Of a stretch of DNA of 30,481 nucleotides, positions 16,285-25,583 are shown in pieces. A program made the position numbers and the translations under genes. Under the pieces are notes generated by a model, which saw only the letters and a list, made by a program, of their open reading frames with translations, searched no databases and had not been told where the DNA came from. Source of the stretch: Candidatus Poseidoniaceae archaeon (GTDB lineage Archaea; Thermoplasmatota; Poseidoniia; Poseidoniales; Poseidoniaceae); the NCBI GenBank assembly GCA_022424925.1, contig JAKMGM010000036.1, positions 1-30,481 of the forward strand, given 5' to 3'. Within the stretch, counting starts at the first letter, position 1, and each line of letters begins with the position of its first letter.

Positions 16285-16321
16285 ATCTTTGGAACGGGAT
16301 GTCGATAGAGGAGAAATTACA

Positions 16322-17566
16322 ATGGCTCGAAAACACAACTCAGGAGGCCGCTCAGGCGGTTCAAAGCAAGGCAAGGCAATGAAATATCAAATCCGCGCCG
16401 ATATCAAAGTAAACGGAACGGTCCAGCGCAAGGACATTATTGGCGCCATCATGGGTCAGACAGAAGGCCTTCTTGGCGATGAACTCGAACTGCGTAAACT
16501 ACAACGCACCGCTCGAATTGGGCACGTCGATGTTGAAACCGAAACCAAAGGCGGAAAGGTTCACGGAATGATTTTGATTCCAAGCAGCCTCGATAATGTT
16601 GAAACAGCAATTATTGCTTCAGCTCTCGAAACTATTGACCGAATCGGCCCATGCAACGCTATCATCAAGGTTCTTGAAATTCAGGATATTCGTGCGACGA
16701 AGCGTACCGCTGTCGTTGACCGAGCGAAAGAACTGTTGCTTAGTCTCGTTAATTCTGGTGAAGCAGCATCAAAAACCATCATTGAAGAAGTACGTTCGGT
16801 GATGACAACCGGCACAGCAACCAATTTCCACGGCCTAACATGTGGCCCAAACATCGAATCGTCTTCTTCACTCATTATTGTTGAAGGTCGTAATGATGTT
16901 CGTAACCTTCTCAACTGTGGCGTGAAAAACGCAATCAGCGCAGACGGCGCAGGTACAATGAAACAAGAGCTCATTGACCTAGCCAATGGAAAAGAAACGG
17001 TTATTCTAGCGATTGATGGTGACAGAGGAGGCGAAATGTTGTTCAGCCAACTCAACGACACCATGAAAGTCGACTTTGTCGCACAAGCCCCAGTCGGCCA
17101 AGAGTGGGAACTCTTACCTCAAAAGACAGTCACAATGTGCCTCCAAAAGAAGGTTGAAGCGACCAAATTCGCTCACACCCTCAAGAAGAAGCAGGAAGAA
17201 GACGACCAGAAAGCAGGCGTCCCTGACAAGAATTGGGCAGAAGACATGGGTGAAGAATACGAAGTTGCTGAAGCCCCTGCCGAAGTTCAAGAGATGTTTG
17301 ACCATCTCGACGATCTTGAGAAGAACAAGGCGGTTTTCGTTATGGTTGACGGAAGTATTTCCGAGCCTGTAGGCCCTTCGAAACTATCCAAGGAAGCAGG
17401 CAGTGCAGATGGCGCTGTTGCTATTGTTTTCAATGGCCCTGTGAGTGAACGTACTTTGGAAATTGCATCAGAATCAGCGATTGAAACAGTTATCGGCACG
17501 AAAGCAGGTAAAGGGTATGCACAGCGAGACGATGTTAAATCGTGGCTCGCGGAAATCCACCGTTGA
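16322..17566 (+). CDS. dnaG: Archaeal DnaG (TOPRIM-domain primase-like protein)
   Basis: 414 residues from ATG 16322, supported by GAGGAGA eight bases upstream; the frame is open further up to 16235 but that part is leader. The TOPRIM core is complete: LIIVEGRNDVRNLL with catalytic Glu188, ADGAGTM, and ILAIDGDRGGE with Asp232 and Asp234. The N-terminal region (MKYQIRADIKVNG, DIIGAIMGQTEGLLGDELELR, RIGHVDVE) is that of archaeal DnaG. The bacterial zinc-binding and helicase-binding domains are absent, as is normal in archaea. Archaeal DnaG can synthesise primers in vitro and also associates with the exosome, where it helps bind poly(A)-rich RNA. The C-terminal linker is highly acidic and ends in a small domain (VAIVFNGPVSERTLEIA). 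The N-terminal 20 residues are Gly/Ser/Lys-rich. Confidence 0.95.
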   Translation: MARKHNSGGRSGGSKQGKAMKYQIRADIKVNGTVQRKDIIGAIMGQTEGLLGDELELRKLQRTARIGHVDVETETKGGKVHGMILIPSSLDNVETAIIASALETIDRIGPCNAIIKVLEIQDIRATKRTAVVDRAKELLLSLVNSGEAASKTIIEEVRSVMTTGTATNFHGLTCGPNIESSSSLIIVEGRNDVRNLLNCGVKNAISADGAGTMKQELIDLANGKETVILAIDGDRGGEMLFSQLNDTMKVDFVAQAPVGQEWELLPQKTVTMCLQKKVEATKFAHTLKKKQEEDDQKAGVPDKNWAEDMGEEYEVAEAPAEVQEMFDHLDDLEKNKAVFVMVDGSISEPVGPSKLSKEAGSADGAVAIVFNGPVSERTLEIASESAIETVIGTKAGKGYAQRDDVKSWLAEIHR

Positions 17567-17607
17567 AGACTGTTACCTTCATCTAATGCATCACACCTCG
17601 TCCATTC

Positions 17608-18858
17608 ATGGGCGAGGATAGTTCGACAGAATGGCCGGATGATACCGAACCACTCTTTGGCGAACCTAAATCCGAGCAAACGGTTGAAAATCCTGCGAAA
17701 GACGTAGAATTTTCTTTGGATAAAGGTGAGGTTGATCCTGTAGTGGAAACCGAAACCGAAACCGACACCATGGCCGATGAGCCCGTTCAGGAAACACCTC
17801 TGGCACCGGAAAACCAGTGGGCGCTTCCAGTTCGTGCAGCGCCATTACTCGAACAGTTCCACGATGAACAGGTTACAGAATACCCGCTCCAGCAATCAAC
17901 AGATGGTCGGAAAAGTACGTCGTTGGTTTTGGATGATGACCTCCTACGAATCATTGAGACGAGATTGGATTCTGATGGCCAACGAAGAATGAGCATCTCA
18001 CTTTCAATGAAGCGAAAACTCACAGGCTTCAAGCATGATCACAATGAATTAATGCATAAACACCAATTTCTTTGGTTAGGCGCTGTTGTCCTTGGCGGTG
18101 TATTTTTGTTAACCGGCATTCTTGTCTTCACGCTTCTCGGTCTCGTCTGTGTGAGTGCGGGGCTGTGGAATTGGACAAAAATGCATCTTGAAACCCATCG
18201 CTTGGAATTTGCCAATTCCGGCGGTGTTCTGCGATATACGTTGCGCGGGTATGGAACCGACCGACCGTTTTTCCGAGCCAGCATGGCGTATCTTGGTTCA
18301 GAGATGGCTAATTTGTTGCGGACAGGTAGACTCGAAACCTCTGCAGTGGAAGAGCTTCATGCTACGTTAGCAGCCCCCCCTCAACCTAAACCGTCTACGG
18401 TCGTGGTTCCAATTCCTCAAACCGTTCAACACCAATCGGTTGGTCAACCTCTTGCCCCATCGCCCTTGGTTGCGACAGCACCGGAGAAACAACCGTTACC
18501 ATCTCCACAAAGCACACTTGAGCCGATGGCTGGACCACCAGTGATTCAACCCCTACCTCCAGCGCCAATACCGCCTCCGCAAAACATTCCGCCCCCGCCG
18601 CAAAATATTCCCTCAACTCCTATGGCCGGCCCGCCAGCGACAACTCCACTTCCGTCCCCTCCATTACCACTTCCAACCCCGCCTCCACCAATGAACGGTG
18701 GCGGCATGACGCTCTCACCACCTCTTGGCTTACCAGGTGCGCCAATACCGCTCGATGCACCGATGCCAAACGCTCCCGAAGTTGCCGTAACCGCTTCGCC
18801 TGTTGAAGATACATTGAGTAAAGAAGAGCAGAAAGACCTGCTCAATGAACTCTCATAA
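17608..18858 (+). CDS. Membrane protein with acidic head and proline-rich tail
   Basis: 416 residues; no family recognised. Residues 1-65 are acidic and low-complexity. A hydrophobic region at about 154-188 (FLWLGAVVLGGVFLLTGILVFTLLGLVCVSAGLW) is long enough for a helical hairpin, so both ends probably face the same side. Residues 190-255 look folded (LETHRLEFANSGGVLRYTLRGYG). From about 260 to 395 the chain is Pro-rich with PPP, PPQNIP and PMAGPP repeats, ending in a short charged tail, SKEEQKDLLNELS. The proline region could bind SH3-like or GYF-like partners, but that is inference. It starts 41 bases after dnaG and its stop codon abuts the stop of the convergent gene. Confidence 0.75.
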   Translation: MGEDSSTEWPDDTEPLFGEPKSEQTVENPAKDVEFSLDKGEVDPVVETETETDTMADEPVQETPLAPENQWALPVRAAPLLEQFHDEQVTEYPLQQSTDGRKSTSLVLDDDLLRIIETRLDSDGQRRMSISLSMKRKLTGFKHDHNELMHKHQFLWLGAVVLGGVFLLTGILVFTLLGLVCVSAGLWNWTKMHLETHRLEFANSGGVLRYTLRGYGTDRPFFRASMAYLGSEMANLLRTGRLETSAVEELHATLAAPPQPKPSTVVVPIPQTVQHQSVGQPLAPSPLVATAPEKQPLPSPQSTLEPMAGPPVIQPLPPAPIPPPQNIPPPPQNIPSTPMAGPPATTPLPSPPLPLPTPPPPMNGGGMTLSPPLGLPGAPIPLDAPMPNAPEVAVTASPVEDTLSKEEQKDLLNELS

Positions 18859-21621
18859 TTATCCCGCAATTCCGCCGGCAGTCGAAAGGTTGAGATGTTT
18901 AACGAGTTTCAAAACTTCTTGATTTAACCCTTCGATGTCGTTTGCATCCGGCAGGTCGTACGTATCAGCAACCAAAGGAACGGGGTAGCCAGGCCCAGGT
19001 ATACGCTTTAGCGCCATGCCAAGATTCAGTGCATCGTCAAGGAATTGGTCGGTTGAGCCGGAATGGCGATGCTCTAAACGGGAACGCATCCATTTTTGGA
19101 TGGATTTTGTGTTTTCAGCCATATGTAGCAGCATTTTTGCTTTTGCCTCGTCCAATTCATTGTTCTGTGGCAATAACCGTAATGCAAGTCGTAGCATACG
19201 GTCAATACGCGTATCGCGTGGTGTTATTCCGACCTGTTTTGCTAATCCCCGGCGAATGTTTGGGAGTGCATCGGCACCATTGAGAAGCATATCATCAGCG
19301 TAGGTATTGAGGTTCAATGCTTGGAGCAAAGCCACGATGTTCTCATACACTGCTGGAGGCGTAGTAGTGGCTTTGAGGTCAACAGCTGGTTTCTGGTGCT
19401 GAACCGGTTTGACCGTATCCTCTCTTTCCATCCGAGGCGATGGCGCTTTGCGCTCAACGTCCTCGGTAGTTTCAGACAGAATGGTATCGACTTTGGTATC
19501 TTCCTTCTCCACGTCATGGAGTACACGGGATGCTGGTTGAATTTTGACCTCTTTTTCAGCAACATCGGCGGTTGTAGCGGTTGCAGCAGCGTCTTCTACA
19601 GCTTCGAGCATCGCTTCGTAAGCGTCGCCTAAGGCATCTTTGGGTACCATCGTTTGTCGGCGCGTGTTTTCGGGAACTGGAACAAGTGTTTGCCGTGCAG
19701 GCTGAGGCATCCAGGCATCAAACACGTAATGTTCGTCTTCGCTGTCTCGCGTTGAAAGGTGCCTTGCTAGTGATGAAATGTTTCCAAAGACAGAACTCAG
19801 TTGGGTTGGATCGCGAATTTGTTGTTGGAGTTCAAGAGCGAGCGTAACGTCACGATGCCATGGCAATCGGGCAAGCCTCTGACTTTGCGATGCATACGAC
19901 GCCACATACGCTCGAAAGGCATTGATTTTTTGAGCGACCGTCACAGGGTCTGATTCCACATCAGTCAAGAGTTGGTGTACATTCCACCCGGCGGATTGCA
20001 GTATGACCAATTCCTGCTGTGTTCTGCGAATCAGTCGCTGGTGGATTTCTCCTGAAACGATTGAACCCCCTAGTCCTGATGCCAAACTTGACGAGCCAAA
20101 TTGACGGACATGCGCCACCTCTTTTTCAAACCCAGCTAGCGTTAAACTCGATGTAGCCACCGAATCACTTGCCTTGCCTTCAGCAACAAGTTGACGCCAA
20201 TCCTGTTCTAACATTCTTCTGTGTCGCGCACCTCTGCGGCTCATTTTATCAACAAGTTGTAAGGTATCTTCTAAGATTTCAAGGTCTACGTCGAGTTCTT
20301 TGAGCAACCCAATTCGTTCATCAACCGCTTCCTTCCCCTCGAATGAAGTATCCATTTTTGCGAGTTTTTCAATACATTGGAATCGTAGTTCAAACTTGTG
20401 TGCGTTCTTTTTTAGTTGGTTGAGGGTACTTCGCGGGTCTTTTTGCACTTCTTCAGCCCAATCCCCCATGGCCATCCCCATCTGTTCGTACTTCTCAATG
20501 AGCATAAGTGCTTCAATTTCGAATTGCTTCCATTTTTGCTCAAGATGATCGACATGGTCAATGAACGTCTCTGTTTGCTCAAGTACACCTGCGTATTCGG
20601 CTCCTGCATTTTCTTCATCCGGCCAAGTTCGAACAATACTCTTCCACCGCCCGAGTGCCTGGAAGTGGAGATTCAGTGTCGCTTCAATCTCAGGGAGGTT
20701 TGTTTCCCATTCAAGCAGTTCTGAAGTGCGCACGCTGTCACTGTGTGGGAACTGAATTCCACGCCCTCTCCATTCGTTCAAGAGGTCGTTCAGTCGAGCA
20801 AGGCGCTGATGCAGGTTGTCCGCAATGGAATCCATTTGTAATCGAAATTTCCGTAATTCTTCGAGTGAGTGCGTATCCAATAATTCTCTTCTTCGCCCCT
20901 CATGGTGTTGAGCAAGGGCTGGGTCAAACACGCTGATTTGTTCCAAAATGAGTAACCGTAATTCTTCATGCACATCGTGATATTCATGCATTTGAGTAAT
21001 CCAGTCCAACCCTTCAAGAATCGGCATGCTTTCGATTTGAGAAACATCAAAACCAGATTCACGAAGCATCGATGCAGCATTCCGAATAGCGGTTCGCTGT
21101 CGGACTTCATCGTCCTCTAGGTCACGCAGAGAACGGTGTATCTCTTCAGTTTCTTCCGGGTCAGACAACAACGGTGAAAGTAAACGTGCCAAGGGCAATG
21201 AGGAAGCATCCAGTGCGTCAAATCGCGCCAGGAGTGCAGCATGCTCCTCTTCGAGTCCCGCAGTTTGCCATGCGGCAGCCCCTGTATTGAGTTCAAGTTC
21301 CCATGGCCTCCATTCTTTGGCCCACGCACGGTATTCTTCGTGAATGCGTTCAGCGTTCATAGGATCGCGTAGTTCCTGCTCCCAGACATGGCTCTGTTCG
21401 AGAGAGCGTTCATCGACTGCTTCACCGAGGTACCCCGTTCGTTCAAGGAGCTCTTGTGCAAGTTCAACAGCGTAATCAACATACACCAACCGCTCACTTG
21501 CAAGCGAAACATCCTTTTCAACATACGATTCAATCGAATGGATGTCCCAGCCTTCGAGTTCCAAGTCTCGTATGCGCTTGTCATACCATGGGTCATCCGA
21601 ATCGGGTTTGCTGTTCTCCAT
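18859..21621 (-). CDS. Giant coiled-coil/helical protein with duplicated GW(D/N)(I/V)H module
   Basis: About 920 residues from ATG 21621; ATG 21687 or a start at 21729 would add up to 36 residues with little ribosome-site support. No signal peptide or membrane helix. Residues 1-95 hold a module, ELEGWDIHSIESYV...ERL..YVDYAVELAQELLER...ELRDP, and a second copy begins near 535: LQSAGWNVHQLLTDVESD...FRAYVASYASQSQRLARL...QIRDP. A related GFDVSQIES segment lies between them. The middle is long helices and coils. A Pro/Thr/Lys-rich linker (about 670-760) precedes a C-terminal helical domain (NIVALLQALNLNTYADDML, then RRGLAKQVGITPRDTRIDRMLRLALRLL) with a SAM-like feel. It may be a cytoskeletal or scaffold protein; this is inferred from architecture. 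Divergent from the TPR gene. Confidence 0.75.
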   Translation of the reverse strand: MENSKPDSDDPWYDKRIRDLELEGWDIHSIESYVEKDVSLASERLVYVDYAVELAQELLERTGYLGEAVDERSLEQSHVWEQELRDPMNAERIHEEYRAWAKEWRPWELELNTGAAAWQTAGLEEEHAALLARFDALDASSLPLARLLSPLLSDPEETEEIHRSLRDLEDDEVRQRTAIRNAASMLRESGFDVSQIESMPILEGLDWITQMHEYHDVHEELRLLILEQISVFDPALAQHHEGRRRELLDTHSLEELRKFRLQMDSIADNLHQRLARLNDLLNEWRGRGIQFPHSDSVRTSELLEWETNLPEIEATLNLHFQALGRWKSIVRTWPDEENAGAEYAGVLEQTETFIDHVDHLEQKWKQFEIEALMLIEKYEQMGMAMGDWAEEVQKDPRSTLNQLKKNAHKFELRFQCIEKLAKMDTSFEGKEAVDERIGLLKELDVDLEILEDTLQLVDKMSRRGARHRRMLEQDWRQLVAEGKASDSVATSSLTLAGFEKEVAHVRQFGSSSLASGLGGSIVSGEIHQRLIRRTQQELVILQSAGWNVHQLLTDVESDPVTVAQKINAFRAYVASYASQSQRLARLPWHRDVTLALELQQQIRDPTQLSSVFGNISSLARHLSTRDSEDEHYVFDAWMPQPARQTLVPVPENTRRQTMVPKDALGDAYEAMLEAVEDAAATATTADVAEKEVKIQPASRVLHDVEKEDTKVDTILSETTEDVERKAPSPRMEREDTVKPVQHQKPAVDLKATTTPPAVYENIVALLQALNLNTYADDMLLNGADALPNIRRGLAKQVGITPRDTRIDRMLRLALRLLPQNNELDEAKAKMLLHMAENTKSIQKWMRSRLEHRHSGSTDQFLDDALNLGMALKRIPGPGYPVPLVADTYDLPDANDIEGLNQEVLKLVKHLNLSTAGGIAG

Positions 21622-21825
21622 GCCTTCGACCCCGATACTCCAAGAACGACGAGAGCCTTTCAATGTGAGCAAAGAATCAACCCTCATGAATGGTTTTGAT
21701 TCCTGTTTTGTCGTAACCACGAGACACAAGGCTCGTTTCGGGTGCGTTCAAGAGGTGTCGAAAACCCTTCTCTACGCGTCAAATCTTCCGCAGACCATAA
21801 AGGCACAAAGTACCGGTGAGGCTCA

Positions 21826-24117
21826 ATGGACCCCTTAACCGCAGTATTCGGACTCGCATGTATTGGTGCTGGCGCTGGGGCTGGTTTCTGGTTGAGGAAG
21901 GCCGACAGCAGACTCGAATCCCTTTCGGACTCAACTCTTGTTTTACAACAAGCACAAGCCGCTCACTTTTCTCAGTTGAACGACGAAGTCAAGACACTGC
22001 GTTCACAGGTTTCAGGCATGGGTGAGTTGATTGATGCGCTACGTGCCACGCATCCTGAAATCGATGGTGCTTTGCTTGTTCACACCGTCCTGCACCAGTA
22101 CGAAAGCAGTGCTTCATTCGATTTGGCTACGACTCAAAATGATGCAATTGCGGCTTTGGAGACCTTGATTTCTCCAATTTCACCAGATTCAACCGTTGGC
22201 GGGGAGGACGTATTGTCATCAACGACTGAAAGCCTACTTACTCGCCTTCTGGACGTATTTGCCACTCGAAACATTGCTCCTGAATCGCTCGAGTTGGGTC
22301 CGGTTTCAGCACATCGTCTCGGTCACGCCTGCCTTCACCTTCGTCGGTACGACTGGGCCGAAGCATGCTTTGGAACAGCGTACCGCTCATCGCCAGGGAA
22401 CATGAATATTCTCGAAGCTTTGGAGCACATTGCTGTTCTGCGTGGTGACGACGAACTTCGCCGTCACTGGCTGGAGGCTCGGATGACCGTTGCACCCGAT
22501 CAGCCAGAGCTGTTGCGAGCGCATGCCCACTTGCTGGCCAAACTTGGCGATGAAGGCGCTGAACGCGATGTCCGTCGTTTGGAGGCTTTGGGTGTGGAGA
22601 CGGCTGCCGACCGTTCACTGCTGTCTGGATTGCGTGCCCGAGCAGGCTCGCGTTCTGAAGCGCTTGAATCAATTGAATTGGCGCTGGCCGAGAATCCAAA
22701 TCGCTCTGAAGATTGGTGCAGTTATGCCAAATTACTGTTTGATGATGGTGAACTTGGAAAGTCACAGCAAGCGGTTGAGCGTTGTCTAGAAATCGACCGA
22801 CAAAACGGTGAGGCATGGGGGTTGCTGGCTCAGTTGCTCGCACCCTTATCGAACAAGTTGGATGAAGCCCTCAAAGCAGCAGTCCACGCAGTTGCTCTCT
22901 CCGCTGGCGGAACGAAACTCATCTTCCTCAAATCTGACCTCCTCATGGCCAGTGGAAAGGTTACAGAATCAGAAGAAGCGCTCCAGCGTGCGTTACTTGA
23001 AATGCCTGATAATGCAGAATTACGAGCACGCATGGCCAGTCGAAAACTCATGAGCGGGCATATTGAACAGGCACAGGAACTTCTCGACCAGACTCCTTTA
23101 GGAATCGATCATTCACTTCTTCATGTCATTGAGGGCCGTCTGCATCTCGCTCGCGGCGACCGGCAAAGAGACGGTACTGGAGAGACCGATCAAACCCTCC
23201 TTTCCGAGGCTATCACTGCATTCAATGACGCATTGCGGCTTGACAGGGAGTCGGGCGTGGCTTGGCTGGGTCTCGCTCGCACCAAGCGACTTTTAGGCGA
23301 CCTTGATGGGGCACAGGAAGACATCAGTCGAGCCTTGCGGCTTCTTTCGGATGATGACCCGTCTGCATCTTCGGAAGCCGCTCTTCTCTCGCTTGACCTT
23401 CACGACCTCTCCGCCGCATCGAAGTACATCGAGGCCGCAGCAATTCAAGGGCACAGCGCTACAGTCCACTACGTTCGTGGCAACATTGCAGCACAATCAG
23501 GCCATCTCGACCAAGCCTTGATGCATTACGACAAAGCCCTCGCTTCAGAGCCTGCACACATTCGAGCGCGAATGAATCGCAGCGGCGTATTGTTAGCGCT
23601 TAATGAAGGACGTAAAGTCCTCGATGATTGCGAAATCTTGTTGGATTTAGCTCCTTCGTTGGTTCTTGCACGGTACCGTAGAGCGGAAGGTTACATGCAC
23701 TTATCAGAATGGGAAAAAGCGCGAGACGACTTGAAAATGGTTCTGGAATCCGCACCTCATCATTACCAAGCTCTCACCAAATTGGGCTCGTGTTATCTCT
23801 CTCTGCAACGTCCAGAGCGTGCAGAAGGGCCATTAAACGAAGCCATTCGACTGAACCCGAACCATGCGCCGGCATGGCATCAACGAGGACTGCTGTATCT
23901 TGACCTCAATGAATCCGATGCTGCATTCGATGACTTCCAAGCCGCAGTTCGATGCGACGGCAACCATCTTGATTCACGAATACATATCGCTGCAACCCTT
24001 CACGACAGAGAGCGCCACGATGAAGCAGCAGCCGCATGGCGCTCAGTCCTCGCCATTGATCCGGATAATGCTACAGCACGAAAGTGCCTTGCCCATTGTG
24101 AAGTTAATATCGTATGA
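21826..24117 (+). CDS. Membrane-anchored TPR-repeat protein
   Basis: 763 residues from ATG 21826 with GGTGAGG six bases upstream. Residues 3-22 (PLTAVFGLACIGAGAGAGFW) are a single N-terminal membrane anchor, followed by a short coiled coil (LNDEVKTLRSQVSGMGELID). From about residue 140 the chain is a solenoid of tetratricopeptide repeats. Clear ones are ALMHYDKALASEPAHIRARM, KARDDLKMVLESAPHHYQAL, PLNEAIRLNPNHAPAWHQRG and AAFDDFQAAVRCDGNHLDSR, with the W-LG-Y-A-F-A-P pattern. TPR solenoids bind partner proteins. It is divergent from the giant coiled-coil gene across about 200 bases, so the two may be co-regulated. Confidence 0.9.
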   Translation: MDPLTAVFGLACIGAGAGAGFWLRKADSRLESLSDSTLVLQQAQAAHFSQLNDEVKTLRSQVSGMGELIDALRATHPEIDGALLVHTVLHQYESSASFDLATTQNDAIAALETLISPISPDSTVGGEDVLSSTTESLLTRLLDVFATRNIAPESLELGPVSAHRLGHACLHLRRYDWAEACFGTAYRSSPGNMNILEALEHIAVLRGDDELRRHWLEARMTVAPDQPELLRAHAHLLAKLGDEGAERDVRRLEALGVETAADRSLLSGLRARAGSRSEALESIELALAENPNRSEDWCSYAKLLFDDGELGKSQQAVERCLEIDRQNGEAWGLLAQLLAPLSNKLDEALKAAVHAVALSAGGTKLIFLKSDLLMASGKVTESEEALQRALLEMPDNAELRARMASRKLMSGHIEQAQELLDQTPLGIDHSLLHVIEGRLHLARGDRQRDGTGETDQTLLSEAITAFNDALRLDRESGVAWLGLARTKRLLGDLDGAQEDISRALRLLSDDDPSASSEAALLSLDLHDLSAASKYIEAAAIQGHSATVHYVRGNIAAQSGHLDQALMHYDKALASEPAHIRARMNRSGVLLALNEGRKVLDDCEILLDLAPSLVLARYRRAEGYMHLSEWEKARDDLKMVLESAPHHYQALTKLGSCYLSLQRPERAEGPLNEAIRLNPNHAPAWHQRGLLYLDLNESDAAFDDFQAAVRCDGNHLDSRIHIAATLHDRERHDEAAAAWRSVLAIDPDNATARKCLAHCEVNIV

Positions 24118-24164
24118 CGAGTAAGTTGAAGAGCCGAACCCCGTACATCAATTGAGGAATCGAC

Positions 24165-24563
24165 ATGCAAGGCAGCCAACAACCACAGTCAATGAAACCC
24201 TCTGGCGTCGCTTCGAAATATGGTGATGGGCAGACCGTTTGGGCGCAACAGCCCGCTCAGATACCGATAAATCAAGGAATGCAAATGGGCGGTTTTTACC
24301 CGCCAACTCAAGCCGTGCTCGCGCTTGTGTTGGGAGTCCTGGGGTTCATTGGGTGCTCGGTTTGTACCGCAATTCCCGGCCTCCTTCTAGCCAATAATGC
24401 GCTTCAAGTGACGAACTCTATGCCGGGTCACCCCGATTCGGGAACGGCAAGAGCTGCCCAAATCATTTCATGGATTGTGATTATACTCGCTATAATTACC
24501 GTAGTTGGTTATGGACTTCTGTTCCTTGTATTCGGAAGCGGAATCTTTGATGGCTCAGTATGA
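24165..24563 (+). CDS. DUF4190-like small membrane protein
   Basis: 132 residues from ATG 24165 with TTGAGGA upstream. A Gln/Pro-rich N-terminus of about 45 residues leads into two hydrophobic hairpins: LALVLGVLGFIGCSVCTAIPGLLLANNAL (about 51-80) and AAQIISWIVIILAIITVVGYGLLFLVF (about 97-123). The order of A-L-x-LG-x-x-G, a Cys/Gly turn, G-L-x-L-A-x-x-A and ARAAQIISW matches DUF4190-type domains. Function is unknown. It follows the TPR gene by 47 bases and may be in the same transcript. Confidence 0.7.
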   Translation: MQGSQQPQSMKPSGVASKYGDGQTVWAQQPAQIPINQGMQMGGFYPPTQAVLALVLGVLGFIGCSVCTAIPGLLLANNALQVTNSMPGHPDSGTARAAQIISWIVIILAIITVVGYGLLFLVFGSGIFDGSV

Positions 24564-24571
24564 TGGTCTAA

Positions 24572-25492
24572 TCAGCTGATTTGGTAGACTCGTTCTAGGC
24601 CAGCAATCTTCTTTTCTTCAAAAAGTGCTACGACGCTGAACGAACATGTGCCGTTGCAGATGTCAAAATCATTTTCGATTAGCGCTACAGTTTCGTTCGC
24701 ATTCCAAACGCTGTCTCCGTCTTCAAGGATGCTGCAGGGTGCTGCTTGCACCATTGTGTCATCCGTTAATGCGGCTATACGTGCATCGTTGAGCGGCGCT
24801 GCGAGCAAGGTATAATGACGCGCCTGGTTGTTTGAATCGTAGTAGCTTAGAAACTGTACTTTGAACACAACACCTCTATCTTCAATGACGTATGTTTCTG
24901 AATCTGGAATGATGTGATGATTCGTGAAGTCATATGTGTACCAGTCAAGTTTGTCCTCACTCGATTCGTCATATACGATATTGGAGATGTTTTCCACTTC
25001 ACTGAATTCACTTTGTAAGGCAACACCAGTTACATTGTTTTCAAGCAGTACGGTGGTTGTTGCAACGCTGAAACTGTACGAAGTTATGTTTGAGGACGAC
25101 ATGGTATGTAGGTCAATATATTGTGTATTTTCTTCATCAGTAGCGTCGATATGTATCGAGAATGTTCGACCATCTGCGTTGAGTTTTGATTGCACCGTTC
25201 CGTTGTTCTGCTCTACTGAACTCAATCCACCAACCATGCACGGGTATTCAACGCCGTCGACAGATACTGCAAGTTGTACCGAGTTCCAAGAGAGATTTTC
25301 TGCATTGTGCGCGAAATGTAGACGCGCCAACTCATCGTTTTTGGCATCTGAACTTTGGCCTGTTTCGGCATGGAGCGTATTGTCCGTCCCCAAAGAATCT
25401 TCAAAAGTGTAGAAATTTGCCACATATCCAACTGAAACGATGGACACCATGAATACGGCCATCAGTGCGACCCGTCGGTCAATGCGAGGCAT
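24572..25492 (-). CDS. Membrane-anchored secreted protein with HmuY-like/pilin-like beta domains
   Basis: 306 residues. Residues 8-28 (ALMAVFMVSIVSVGYVANFYT) form an N-terminal anchor after the basic MPRIDRR. The first outer domain (LARLHFAHNAENLSWNSVQLAVSVDG) resembles the beta-strand pattern of archaellin/pilin-like proteins: hydrophobic strand, aNG-type turn, W-S/N-x-V-x-L-x-V-S. The second (WYTYDF...HHIIPDSETYVI, FKVQFLSYYDSNNQARHYTLLAAPL) resembles HmuY, the haem-binding lipoprotein family, in its W-x-Y and LSYY elements. Three Cys near the C-terminus could form a disulfide. Both resemblances are from memory and modest. Several N-x-S/T sites fit an outside location. Divergent from the propeller gene at 25584. 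Confidence 0.6.
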   Translation of the reverse strand: MPRIDRRVALMAVFMVSIVSVGYVANFYTFEDSLGTDNTLHAETGQSSDAKNDELARLHFAHNAENLSWNSVQLAVSVDGVEYPCMVGGLSSVEQNNGTVQSKLNADGRTFSIHIDATDEENTQYIDLHTMSSSNITSYSFSVATTTVLLENNVTGVALQSEFSEVENISNIVYDESSEDKLDWYTYDFTNHHIIPDSETYVIEDRGVVFKVQFLSYYDSNNQARHYTLLAAPLNDARIAALTDDTMVQAAPCSILEDGDSVWNANETVALIENDFDICNGTCSFSVVALFEEKKIAGLERVYQIS

Positions 25493-25525
25493 GTTTGGCG
25501 ACTTGCACAGAACTACTTGAATCCG

Positions 25526-25534
25526 AGTAAATCA
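25526..25534 (-). promoter_or_regulatory. Candidate TATA box for the HmuY-like gene
   Basis: Minus strand TGATTTACT, centred 38 bases before the ATG at 25492, which would give a leader of about 11 bases. On the other strand TTCATACAC (25556-25564) lies about 25 bases before ATG 25584, which suits a leaderless transcript of the divergent propeller gene. Confidence 0.35.
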
Positions 25535-25583
25535 AACCGAAACGGAAGCGAGAGTTCATACACGCCTCACACTTCAATTTAGC

